DNA of 64,000 nt, taken from contig NZ_CP061281.1 in NCBI RefSeq assembly GCF_014621695.1, forward strand, positions 434,001 through 498,000, written 5' to 3'. The position numbers and the translations under genes are program-made. Shown here piece after piece: positions 37,018-44,422 of the stretch (the first letter of the stretch is position 1; each line of letters starts with the position of its first letter). Source of the stretch: Streptomyces xanthii (GTDB lineage: Bacteria; Actinomycetota; Actinomycetes; Streptomycetales; Streptomycetaceae). The notes beneath the pieces are model-generated. The model was not told the origin of the DNA. It was given only the letters and a program-made list of their open reading frames with translations, and did not search any database.

Positions 37018-37045
37018 TTCTCACACTCTGAGAATCACCCTCTCA
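37018..37045. promoter_or_regulatory. Candidate IclR autoregulatory operator
   Basis: TTCTCA (37018-37023)-CACTC-TGAGAA (37029-37034) is a perfect inverted repeat. A further TCTCA (37041-37045) makes a second, overlapping inverted repeat with TGAGA. It lies between iclR and the SDR gene. Confidence 0.6.
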
Positions 37046-37117
37046 GGGCTCGGCTCCCGGCCCTCGGCGCTCTTGGTGCGGTGGCCCGGCGACCGTAGGC
37101 CGCCGGCGGGGTGGCGG

Positions 37118-37131
37118 GGAGCGCTTGTTCC
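37118..37131. promoter_or_regulatory. Weak ACCAAGC-type site before the SDR gene
   Basis: GGAGCGCTTGTTCC reads on the other strand as GGAACAAGCGCTCC, sharing 8 of 10 core bases with the CAAGCGCTTG site at 43464-43473. It lies about 100 bases before the SDR start and may be a weaker site for the TetR regulator. Confidence 0.35.
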
Positions 37132-37227
37132 GGTGACCGGGACGGGGACCGGGCGCGGGGGCGGGTTCCGCTGCGAGCATCACGCCTCACGCGGCAGACG
37201 GCCGTCGAAGGGTACGGAGGGCACGGG

Positions 37228-37965
37228 ATGAGCGCACGGGCGGACGGCAAGGTGGTCGTGGTGACGGGCGGCGCGCGCGGCATGGGCGCGGCGTTCGCGC
37301 GGCGCCTGGTCGCGGAGGGCGCCAAGGTGGTGGTCGGCGACGTCCTGGTGAAGGAGGGCGAGGCCCTCGCGGCGGAACTGGGCGCCGGGAGCGCCCTGTT
37401 CACCGAGCTGGACGTGACGAGCGAGGCTTCGTGGAACGCGGCGGTGGGCCGCGCGGAGGAGGCGTTCGGCGGGGTGACGGGGCTGGTGAACAACGCGGGC
37501 GTCGTGCACCGCTGCCCCATGGAGGAGCTGTCCGAGGCGGACTACCGGCGGGTGATCGACGTCAACGAGGTCGGTGTCTTCCTCGGCATGAAGGCGGTCC
37601 TGCCGTCGATGAGGGCGGCCGGCGGCGGCTCGATCGTCAACATCTCCTCGCTGGGCGGCGTCATCGGCTTCCCGTACATCATCAGTTACGTGGCCTCGAA
37701 GTGGGCCGTGCGCGGGATGACGAAGGCGGCGGCGCAGGAGTTCGCGCCGTACGGAATCCGCGTCAACTCGGTGCATCCCGGCATGGTGGCGACGGAGATG
37801 ACGGCGCACTCGGAGCGCTCGCACGAGTCGGTGAAGCACCAGCCGATCCAGCGCCTGGCCGCGCCGGAGGAGGTCGCCGGCATGGTGCTCTACCTGCTGT
37901 CGGACGAGGCGAGTTACTCGACGGGCGCGGAGTTCCTCGTGGACGGCGGATACGCCAGCCAGTGA
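37228..37965 (+). CDS. Short-chain dehydrogenase/reductase
   Basis: A 245-residue classical SDR: cofactor motif TGGARGMG (13-20), NNAG (88-91), catalytic Ser141 (NISS), Tyr154 and Lys158 (YVASK), and a C-terminal FLVDGGYASQ. The absence of an Arg after the first strand and the Asp in VVGDVL near residue 38 suggest NAD(H) preference. It may oxidise a hydroxyacyl or alcohol intermediate of the local pathway. GGAGG precedes ATG 37228. It converges with the TetR gene, 12 bases apart. Confidence 0.94.
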   Translation: MSARADGKVVVVTGGARGMGAAFARRLVAEGAKVVVGDVLVKEGEALAAELGAGSALFTELDVTSEASWNAAVGRAEEAFGGVTGLVNNAGVVHRCPMEELSEADYRRVIDVNEVGVFLGMKAVLPSMRAAGGGSIVNISSLGGVIGFPYIISYVASKWAVRGMTKAAAQEFAPYGIRVNSVHPGMVATEMTAHSERSHESVKHQPIQRLAAPEEVAGMVLYLLSDEASYSTGAEFLVDGGYASQ

Positions 37966-37977
37966 GCGGCCGTGCCC

Positions 37978-38619
37978 CTACGCGGTGTGGAGGCCTCCGT
38001 GCAGGACCAGGAGGAACTGCACCGCGACCGCCTCGTGCTTGTACTTGCCGCGCGGGCGGTACCAGCGGACGGTGGACCAGATCGCGTCGCGGATGAAGCG
38101 GTAGGTGAGGTGGACGTCGACGTCGGGGCGGAACACCCCTGACTTCTGGCCCGCCTTGAGCACCGTGAGCCAGATCTTCTCGATCTTCTTGCCGGTCCGG
38201 CCGACGTACTCGAACCCGGGCTGACGGCTGAACATGGTGAGTTCGTTCTGGTAGAGCGCCACGGCGACGGGCGAGGCGTGGATGGCCGCGAAGGAGTGGC
38301 GGACGAGCTCGTCGAGGACCTGCTCCGGGTTCTCCCCCTGCTTCTCGATCGCGGTGAAGCGTTCGAGGAGCGGGTCGAGGAACTCGCGCAGGATCTCGTC
38401 GAGCATCTCCTCCTTGGAGCTGAAGTGGTGGTAGAGGCTGCCCGACAGGATGCCGGCCTCGTCGGCGATGTCCCGGACGGTCGTCTGGGCGTAGCCGCGC
38501 GTGGCGAACAGTTCCGCGGCGATGCCGAGGAGTTCGCTCCGCCGCTGTGAGCCGCTGTGGCCGCCGGCCCTGGATCCGCGCCGTGTGGTCGCCGGCTGCC
38601 CGGACCGCCCTGCCGCCAT
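37978..38619 (-). CDS. TetR-family regulator, KstR2-like
   Basis: A 213-residue TetR protein with HTH TTVRDIADEAGILSGSLYHH near residue 45. The C-terminal ligand domain closely resembles, from memory, mycobacterial KstR2 (GVFRPDVDVHLTYRFIRDA then VRWYRP), a repressor released by a CoA thioester. KstR2's published operator core, CAAGNGCTTG, is also present here as CAAGCGCTTG (43464-43473). ATG 38619 has AGGAGG (38630-38635) upstream. Its own leader carries a related site at 38654-38667. It probably controls the importer operon and adjacent SDR genes. Confidence 0.9.
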   Translation of the reverse strand: MAAGRSGQPATTRRGSRAGGHSGSQRRSELLGIAAELFATRGYAQTTVRDIADEAGILSGSLYHHFSSKEEMLDEILREFLDPLLERFTAIEKQGENPEQVLDELVRHSFAAIHASPVAVALYQNELTMFSRQPGFEYVGRTGKKIEKIWLTVLKAGQKSGVFRPDVDVHLTYRFIRDAIWSTVRWYRPRGKYKHEAVAVQFLLVLHGGLHTA

Positions 38620-38653
38620 GTCGTCCGTCCCTCCTGGCAGGAGAGGGTCCCCC

Positions 38654-38667
38654 ACCAAGCAATTGCT
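38654..38667. promoter_or_regulatory. ACCAAGC-type operator in the TetR leader
   Basis: ACCAAGCAATTGCT, 35 bases upstream of the TetR start; AAGCAATTGCT is palindromic apart from the end base. It shares ACCAAGC and TG-T with three sites before the ABC importer, so it is a candidate autoregulatory operator. Confidence 0.55.
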
Positions 38668-38725
38668 CGATCTGTCACTACTACCCCCGGTAAGCGCAGC
38701 TTGCCACACCGGGGCGCGGGCATGC

Positions 38726-38761
38726 CCCGGCCCCCGCCGACGGTGCTCGGCGGGGGCCGGG
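38726..38761 (-). terminator. Terminator of the branched-chain-type ABC operon
   Basis: CCCGGCCCCCGCCGA (38726-38740) and TCGGCGGGGGCCGGG (38747-38761) form a perfect 15-bp stem with a 6-base loop, directly after the last importer gene and before the separately promoted TetR gene. Confidence 0.88.
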
Positions 38762-38784
38762 ACGGGGCGGCGCGGGCCGCGGTC

Positions 38785-39543
38785 TCAGGAGCCCGGAGCG
38801 GGTGCTCTCGGTGCCGGGGTCCGGCCGAAGTAGGCGTCCTGGAGGTCGTCCACCTCATCGGCGGGCGCGGACAGGACGACGCGGCCCATGTCGAGGACGG
38901 CCACGTGGTCGGCGACGGCGACGGACGCCTCCACGGCCTGTTCGACGAGCAGGATGCCGATGCCGGTCTCCTTCAGCCGGCCGACGCGTTCCATGACCTC
39001 GTTGACGATCACGGGGGCCAGGCCGCCGGAGGGCTCGTCGAGCATCAGGAGCTCGGGCCCGGCCATGAGGGCCTGCGCGATGGCGAGCATCTGCTGCTGG
39101 CCGCCGGACATGGTGCCGGCGAGCAGCGCCCGCTTGTCGCCGAGGACGGGGAAGAGCTCGTACATCCGCTCCGCCTCCTCGCGCAGGGCGGGCCGTTTGA
39201 GGCGGCGGGTGTAGCCGCCGAGCAGCAGGTTCTGCTCGACGGTGAGGCCGTGGAAGACGCGCTTGCCCTCCTGGACGTAGGCCATGCCCCGTTTCACGCG
39301 GGTGTGCGCGGCGGCCTTCGTGATGTCCCGGCCGGCGAGTTCCACGCGGCCGGCGGACGCCTTGTTGAGGCCGGAGACAGCGCGGAGCGTGGTGGTCTTG
39401 CCCGCGCCGTTGCGTCCGAGCAGGACGGTGAGCTGTCCCGGCCAGACGTCGAAGGAGACGTCCCAGACGACGCGCAGGTCGCCGTAGCCGGTGCCGAGTC
39501 CGCGCACCCGCAGGATCGGTTCGCCGGGCTGTTGTGCCGTCAT
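38785..39543 (-). CDS. Branched-chain-type ABC importer, LivF-like ATPase
   Basis: A 252-residue ATPase: Walker A GRNGAGKTT, LivF hallmark GMAYVQEGKRVFHGLTVEQN, signature MSGGQQQMLAIAQAL, Walker B LLMLDEPSGGLAP. It energises uptake with the fused LivM-LivG protein and LivH. The ATG at 39543 overlaps the fusion gene's stop by four bases (ATGA). Solute is unknown; systems of this class carry branched amino acids, amides, urea and aromatic acids. Confidence 0.95.
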   Translation of the reverse strand: MTAQQPGEPILRVRGLGTGYGDLRVVWDVSFDVWPGQLTVLLGRNGAGKTTTLRAVSGLNKASAGRVELAGRDITKAAAHTRVKRGMAYVQEGKRVFHGLTVEQNLLLGGYTRRLKRPALREEAERMYELFPVLGDKRALLAGTMSGGQQQMLAIAQALMAGPELLMLDEPSGGLAPVIVNEVMERVGRLKETGIGILLVEQAVEASVAVADHVAVLDMGRVVLSAPADEVDDLQDAYFGRTPAPRAPAPGS

Positions 39544-41354
39544 GAGGTCTCCCCCGAGGTGGTGGCGGGTTCCACTCCGAGGTACTCGCTGAGGACGCGC
39601 GGGTCGCGCTCGATCTCCTCCGGCGGGCCGGTGGTGATGAGCTGTCCGTGGGCGAGGACGGCGATGTCGTCGGCGAGGGAGAGGACCAGCCGGAAGTTGT
39701 GTTCGACGAGGACGACGGTGCCGCCCGCGTCCCGGATCTGCCGGATCAGCGAGGCGAGCCGCTCGACCTCGTGCTCGTCGAGGCCGGACGCCGCCTCGTC
39801 GAGGAGGAGCACGCCCGGCGCGTCGATCAGGGCGCGGGCCACCTCGAGGAGCCGGCGCATGCCCAGGGGCAGCGAGACGGCCTCGGTGTCGCGCAGATGG
39901 CCGAGGCCCACCAGCGCGAGCATCCGCTCCGCCTCCTCCAGGTCCCCGCGGCGCACCCGGCGGAACCGGGGAGTGCGCAGCACGGCCGCGAGGACGGAGG
40001 CACGGTGTCCCGTGTAGCGGCCCGACGCGACGGCTTCGAGGACGGTGACGCCGGCGGGGATGTTCGGCGTCTGGAAGGTGCGGGCGACTCCGGCGCGCGC
40101 GACCCCGTCGGGCGGGAGCCCGTGCAGGGCGGTGCCGTCGAGGGTGATCTCGCCCGCGTCGGTGCGGTAGAAGCCGCACACCATGTTCAGGAGCGTGGTC
40201 TTGCCGGAGCCGTTGGGTCCGATGAGCGCGGTCACGGTGCCGGGGCGTGCGTCGAGCGAGACGTCCTTCAGGGCCTGGTTGCCGCCGAACGCCTTGGAGA
40301 CGTTGCGGATCGTGAGGGTCGCGCCCTGGAACGGGGGGATCCGCGGTGCGGGTCCCTCCTCCGTCGTGACGGCGCTGTCGGCCGGTGTCGCCTTCCGGTC
40401 GAGGCGGGCGACGAGGACGCGGAAGACGCGGGCGAGGCCGCCGGTGAGGAGGACGCCGCCGATGACCAGGAAGGCGCCGGTGAAGACGAGGGCGTACTGC
40501 TGGAAGCCCGAGGACTGGTTGGGCCCGAACTGCATGACGGCGGCGCCGACCAGAGCTCCGTACACGCTGGCGGAGCCGCCGAGGATGGAGGCGGAAAGGA
40601 CGGTGGTGGCGAAGGCGAAGGAGAACGCCTCCGGGGACACGTACAGGTCGAGGTTGGCGAAGAGCGCACCGGCGAGGCCCGCCGGGATGGCGCCGAGCGC
40701 GTACGCGAGGAGCTTCATCCGGAAGACCGAGATGCCGGTGGAGGCGGCGAGGACGGGGCTCTGTCTGAGGACGCGCAGGGCGATGCCGTGCCGGGAGGTC
40801 ACGATGTTGCGCAGCACGGCGAACCAGAGGATCGCGACCACGGCGATGACGAGGTAGAAGCCCGTCCCGTCGAGCAGGGAGCCGAACAGGGTGGGGCTCT
40901 GGATGCCGCTCAGGCCGTTCCGGCCGCCGGTCGCGCCGGGGAAGATCGCGAGCACGTCGGGGACGAGCAGGACGAGGAAGAACGAGGTCATCGCGAGGGA
41001 CCAACTCCCCAGCCGGAGGCCGGGGATGCCGGTGACGACGCCGACCGCGAGCGCGCCGAGGCCGGCGAGCAGCAGCTGGAGCAGGATGTCGGTGTGGCCC
41101 GCTTTGGAGAGCAGGCCGGCGACGTAGGCGCCGGAGGCGTACATCGCGGCCTGTCCCAGGGCGAGTTCACCGGCGTACCCGAGGCTGAGGTTGAGGCCGC
41201 TCACCACGAGGGCGAGGATGAGGGTGAGCTGGACCTGGCGGGTCGTGGAGAAGTCCAGGCCCGCCCAGGGGAGGACGAGGACCATCAGTCCGAGCGTCAG
41301 GGCCGGTACCCAGCCCGGCACCGCGCGAACGGTTCGCCACAGGGCCATGGTCAC
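39540..41354 (-). CDS. Branched-chain-type ABC importer, LivM permease fused to LivG ATPase
   Basis: A 604-residue fusion. Residues 1 to about 320 are a LivM permease (ALVVSGLNLSLGYAGELALG, GLRLGSWSLAMTSFFLVLLV, LAYALGAIPAGLAGALFAN). A linker of about 25 residues follows, then a LivG ATPase from about 345: Walker A GPNGSGKTT near 377, FQTPNIPAGVTVLEAV, Walker B LLLDEAASGLD. The signature loop reads LPLGMRRLLEVARAL instead of LSGGQ-type, a deviation seen in some Liv ATPases. GTG 41354 overlaps the LivH stop by four bases; an ATG two codons on is the alternative. Confidence 0.93.
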   Translation of the reverse strand: MTMALWRTVRAVPGWVPALTLGLMVLVLPWAGLDFSTTRQVQLTLILALVVSGLNLSLGYAGELALGQAAMYASGAYVAGLLSKAGHTDILLQLLLAGLGALAVGVVTGIPGLRLGSWSLAMTSFFLVLLVPDVLAIFPGATGGRNGLSGIQSPTLFGSLLDGTGFYLVIAVVAILWFAVLRNIVTSRHGIALRVLRQSPVLAASTGISVFRMKLLAYALGAIPAGLAGALFANLDLYVSPEAFSFAFATTVLSASILGGSASVYGALVGAAVMQFGPNQSSGFQQYALVFTGAFLVIGGVLLTGGLARVFRVLVARLDRKATPADSAVTTEEGPAPRIPPFQGATLTIRNVSKAFGGNQALKDVSLDARPGTVTALIGPNGSGKTTLLNMVCGFYRTDAGEITLDGTALHGLPPDGVARAGVARTFQTPNIPAGVTVLEAVASGRYTGHRASVLAAVLRTPRFRRVRRGDLEEAERMLALVGLGHLRDTEAVSLPLGMRRLLEVARALIDAPGVLLLDEAASGLDEHEVERLASLIRQIRDAGGTVVLVEHNFRLVLSLADDIAVLAHGQLITTGPPEEIERDPRVLSEYLGVEPATTSGETS

Positions 41355-42208
41355 ACCGTCCTTTCCTGGACCCGTACGAAGAGGCCCGCCGGTCGCACCA
41401 GCAAGATGGTGACGAGGATGACGAAGACAGTGATGTTGGCGTAGGCGCCGCCCAGGTAGCGGGCGGCGAGGGCCTCGGCGAGGCCCACGACCAGGCCGCC
41501 GACGAGCGTGCCCTGCATGGAGCCGAACCCGCCGATGGCCAGGACGACGAAGCCCTTGAGGGCGAGGGAGGCGCCCAGCGTGGCCACCGCGAAGGTCTTC
41601 GGGCCGACGAACATGCCGAGTACGCCGGCGACGGCGCCGGAGAACGCGAAGGCGCCGAAGGCGAGCCGGCGGACGTCCACGCCGCGGAGCATCGCCGCCT
41701 CGCGGTCTTCCGACATGCCGAGCAGCGCGAGGCCCACGAGGAAGCGGCGGCTGAGCCGGGTGAGCGCCCACACGAGGAGGACGGCCACGACGACGAGCGC
41801 GATCTCCACCGGGTAGGTCTGGCCGCCGAGCAGCCGCATGACCTCGTTGCCCCCGAAGAACGGGACGTTCAACGGCTGGGTCCCCCACACCAGTTGGGTG
41901 ACTCCGTTGAGGAGGATGGAGACGCCGAGGGTGGTGACAAGGATGTTGTGCGGGTCCTTGACCGGGCGCACCGCGAGGCGTTCCTCGACCGCCGCCAGGG
42001 CGAGGACCGAGGCGACGGCGAGCAGCAGGACGACCGGGACGGACAGCTTCCAGGTGACCAGGCCGGTGTACGTGACGAACGCGCCGACCATGATGAGCTG
42101 GGCCTGGGCGAAGTTGAAGGTCTTCGAGGAGATGAAGACGATGTTGTAGCAGACGGCGACCAGCGCGTAGACCGCTCCGAGGGCCAGTCCGCCCCAGATC
42201 AGCGTCAC
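41351..42208 (-). CDS. Branched-chain-type ABC importer, LivH permease
   Basis: A 285-residue permease with about eight helices, starting GLALGAVYALVAVCYNIVF. The family core FVVLAIGGFGSMQGTLVGGL is near residue 230, and GMSEDREAAMLRGVDVRRL is the ATPase-contact loop. The start GTG 42208 overlaps the binding-protein stop by four bases. With the fused LivM it should form the membrane channel. Confidence 0.94.
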   Translation of the reverse strand: MTLIWGGLALGAVYALVAVCYNIVFISSKTFNFAQAQLIMVGAFVTYTGLVTWKLSVPVVLLLAVASVLALAAVEERLAVRPVKDPHNILVTTLGVSILLNGVTQLVWGTQPLNVPFFGGNEVMRLLGGQTYPVEIALVVVAVLLVWALTRLSRRFLVGLALLGMSEDREAAMLRGVDVRRLAFGAFAFSGAVAGVLGMFVGPKTFAVATLGASLALKGFVVLAIGGFGSMQGTLVGGLVVGLAEALAARYLGGAYANITVFVILVTILLVRPAGLFVRVQERTV

Positions 42209-43410
42209 TGGAACTGCCCGTCCTTGATCTCGGACGGGGCGATGAAGAGGAACACCCCCGCGTCGGCGTTCGGCCGGTGCGCCGTGGCGCTGAAGTGGTA
42301 GTCGTTCAGGATCGCCGTCTTGGCCTTCTTCTGCACGCTCTGCTCCTCGAGCGCTCGGGCGAGTGCCTTCGGGTCGTCGAGCGAGCCGGCCTTCTCGGCG
42401 GCCGCCGCGATGAGGGGCAGCGCGTCGTAGTTGTAGCCGAGGATCAGCGTGGAGCGGATCTTGCCGAGTGACTTCATCGCCGCGACCGCCTCGTTCATGG
42501 CCTTGTCCCCGGCGTCGTACTTGGTGCTCGTGTACACCTGCATCACCAGGTTCTTCACCTGGTCGGTGCCGAGGACCCCGGCGGGTGGCGGCGTGGAGAT
42601 CAGGCCGGTCGCGGAGACCGAGGTGTTGGCGACGACCGGGACGTTCCAGCCGAGCTTCTTCATGCTCTTCAGCAGGTAGCCGACGGGGGCGCCGTAGCCG
42701 TCCATGATCAGGGCGTCGGGGCCGGCGGCGCGGACCGCCTGGAGCTGCGGGGTCATGTCGAGCGCGGCGACGTCGTACTCCTCGCTCTTGACGACCTCGA
42801 TCCCGGCGTCGTCGAAGGCCTTCGTCATCTCGGCGTCGAAGGTCTCCCCGTAGGAGCTGCTGCCGTGGATGATGCCGACCCTCTTGTACCCCTTGTCCTT
42901 GAGGTGGGGGATGAAGCCCTTGGCGTAGTCGGAAGGGCCGGGCGACAGGTCGAAGTTGAGCGGGAAGGCCTTGGGGTCCGAGGAGTCTGCGGTGGGGCCG
43001 ACGTTCATGGACAGGATGTTGTTCTGCTTCAGGATCGGCAGGACGGCGGCCGTGACGGTGGACGGGCCGGAGTCGAGGAACAGGTCCGGCTTCTTGTCGG
43101 AGTTGATCGCCTCACGGAGCTTGGTGACGGCGGTCGTCGGGTCGCCCGCGTCGTCGACGACGGTGACCTCGACCTTGCGGCCGAGTATCCCGCCCGCCGC
43201 GTTGACCACCTTGGCGCCGGCCTTGGCCGAGAGCACCGAGGTCGTCGAGTTGTCCGCGAGGACGCCCTGGGCGCTCAGGCCGCCGGTGACCAAAACGCGA
43301 TAGGGCTCGTCGGCGCTCTTTCCTTCCGTGGCGGAACCGGCCCCGCACCCGGTGAGGGTGAAGGCGACACCCGTGGCCGACGCGATCACCGCAACGATTC
43401 GTCTGTTCAT
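42205..43410 (-). CDS. Branched-chain-type ABC importer, LivJ/AmiC-like binding lipoprotein
   Basis: A 401-residue type 1 periplasmic-binding protein with lipobox LTGC (Cys near residue 22). The fold shows GAKVVNAAGGILGRKVEVTV, VTKLREAINSDKKPDL, YKRVGIIHGSSSYGETF and LILGYNYDALPLIAAA. It is the first gene of the importer operon and defines its solute, which may be an aromatic or amino acid from the pathway nearby (inference). ATG 43410 with AAGGG upstream is preferred over the in-frame TTG at 43416. Confidence 0.93.
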   Translation of the reverse strand: MNRRIVAVIASATGVAFTLTGCGAGSATEGKSADEPYRVLVTGGLSAQGVLADNSTTSVLSAKAGAKVVNAAGGILGRKVEVTVVDDAGDPTTAVTKLREAINSDKKPDLFLDSGPSTVTAAVLPILKQNNILSMNVGPTADSSDPKAFPLNFDLSPGPSDYAKGFIPHLKDKGYKRVGIIHGSSSYGETFDAEMTKAFDDAGIEVVKSEEYDVAALDMTPQLQAVRAAGPDALIMDGYGAPVGYLLKSMKKLGWNVPVVANTSVSATGLISTPPPAGVLGTDQVKNLVMQVYTSTKYDAGDKAMNEAVAAMKSLGKIRSTLILGYNYDALPLIAAAAEKAGSLDDPKALARALEEQSVQKKAKTAILNDYHFSATAHRPNADAGVFLFIAPSEIKDGQFQ

Positions 43411-43461
43411 TTTCAACCCTTATGGAGAGCCGATGGAGAGCCGAGGACACACCGAGACCGA

Positions 43462-43475
43462 ACCAAGCGCTTGTT
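43462..43475. promoter_or_regulatory. TetR (KstR2-like) operator candidate 1
   Basis: ACCAAGCGCTTGTT, containing the perfect palindrome CAAGCGCTTG, 52 bases upstream of the binding-protein start. It matches the published KstR2-type core CAAGNGCTTG. Confidence 0.65.
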
Positions 43476-43511
43476 AGTGCCGCGAAACGTAGCACGGCGA
43501 ATCTCGCACCG

Positions 43512-43525
43512 GTCAAGCATTTGTT
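43512..43525. promoter_or_regulatory. TetR (KstR2-like) operator candidate 2
   Basis: GTCAAGCATTTGTT, 50 bases from site 1 (about five helical turns) in the same importer/SDR divergent promoter region. Confidence 0.5.
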
Positions 43526-43582
43526 TGGTGTTGATTCCGGCCCCTTGACCGGGCTCTCGACGCGCACCTACCGTGATGCACG

Positions 43583-43596
43583 ACCAAGCGTCTGCT
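43583..43596. promoter_or_regulatory. TetR (KstR2-like) operator candidate 3
   Basis: ACCAAGCGTCTGCT, within the longer dyad CAAGCGTCTGCTTG (43585-43598), 40 bases before the second SDR gene. It sits on the SDR side of the divergent promoter. Confidence 0.5.
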
Positions 43597-43636
43597 TGTT
43601 CTGGGGGCGGCGCTCCGAGCACGAGAGGTGGGCGCG

Positions 43637-44410
43637 ATGCGCGACTTCGGGAACAGGGCGGGCGTGGCCGTCGTGTCCGGCGGCTCCGGAGGGATCGGGG
43701 CCGCCGTCTGCCGCGGCCTGGCGGCCGCCGGTTCGGCCGTGGCCCTGACGTACCGGCGCAACAAGGAGCAGGCGGAGGCGGTCGCCGCCGAGCTGGCCTC
43801 CGCCCACGGGGTCCCCGTCACGACGGACCCGCTGGACCTCTCGGACGCGACCGCCACCCGCGACCATCTGGCCTCGGTGGTCTCCCGCTTCGGGGCGGTC
43901 CACACCGTGGTGCACTGCGCGGGCCCGCACGTCCCGATGACACACCTGTCCCGCGTCTCGCCGGAGCGCTGGCGCGAGCAGCTCGACGCGGACGCGTCCG
44001 CCTTCTTCAACCTTCTGCACGCCGCGCTGCCGGCCCTCCGCGAGAGCCGGGGCTCGGTGGTCGCGGTCACGACGGCGGCGACCCGCCGCTATCCGGTGCG
44101 TGACGGCCTGTCAGCGGGGCCGAAGGCGGCGGTGGAGGCGCTGGCCCGCGCGTTCGCCGCCGAGGAGGGCCGGTTCGGGGTGCGGGTGAACTGCGTGGGG
44201 CCCGGGATGCTCACCGACGGGATGGCCGCGCGGCTGATGGACTCCGGCGATCTCGACCAGCGGGCCCTCGACGCCGCGATGGCCAACATCCCGCTGCGCA
44301 CCTTCGGCACCGCCGAGGACATCGCCGAGGCCGTGTGCTTCCTGGCCTCCGACCGTGCGCGCTTCATCACCGGTCAGAAGCTGGACGTCGACGGCGGCTA
44401 CGGAGTCTGA
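43637..44410 (+). CDS. SDR-family protein lacking the catalytic tyrosine
   Basis: A 257-residue SDR with cofactor motif SGGSGGIG (14-21), HCAG (93-96) and a C-terminal KLDVDGGYGV. The active-site Tyr four residues before Lys163 is Ser159 (SAGPK), and the usual Ser is Thr146 (VAVTTAAT). The fold and cofactor site look intact, so it may be an atypical reductase or a non-catalytic binding protein. GAGAGG sets ATG 43637, not GTG 43628. It is divergent from the importer operon under shared ACCAAGC-type sites, so it belongs to the same regulon. Confidence 0.88.
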   Translation: MRDFGNRAGVAVVSGGSGGIGAAVCRGLAAAGSAVALTYRRNKEQAEAVAAELASAHGVPVTTDPLDLSDATATRDHLASVVSRFGAVHTVVHCAGPHVPMTHLSRVSPERWREQLDADASAFFNLLHAALPALRESRGSVVAVTTAATRRYPVRDGLSAGPKAAVEALARAFAAEEGRFGVRVNCVGPGMLTDGMAARLMDSGDLDQRALDAAMANIPLRTFGTAEDIAEAVCFLASDRARFITGQKLDVDGGYGV

Positions 44411-44422
44411 GCGGGCCCCGGC

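Noticed and set aside
37978..38619. A steroid-degradation role for the cluster from KstR2 similarity
   Set aside because: None of the ring-degradation enzymes controlled by KstR2 are present; only regulator type and site resemble it.
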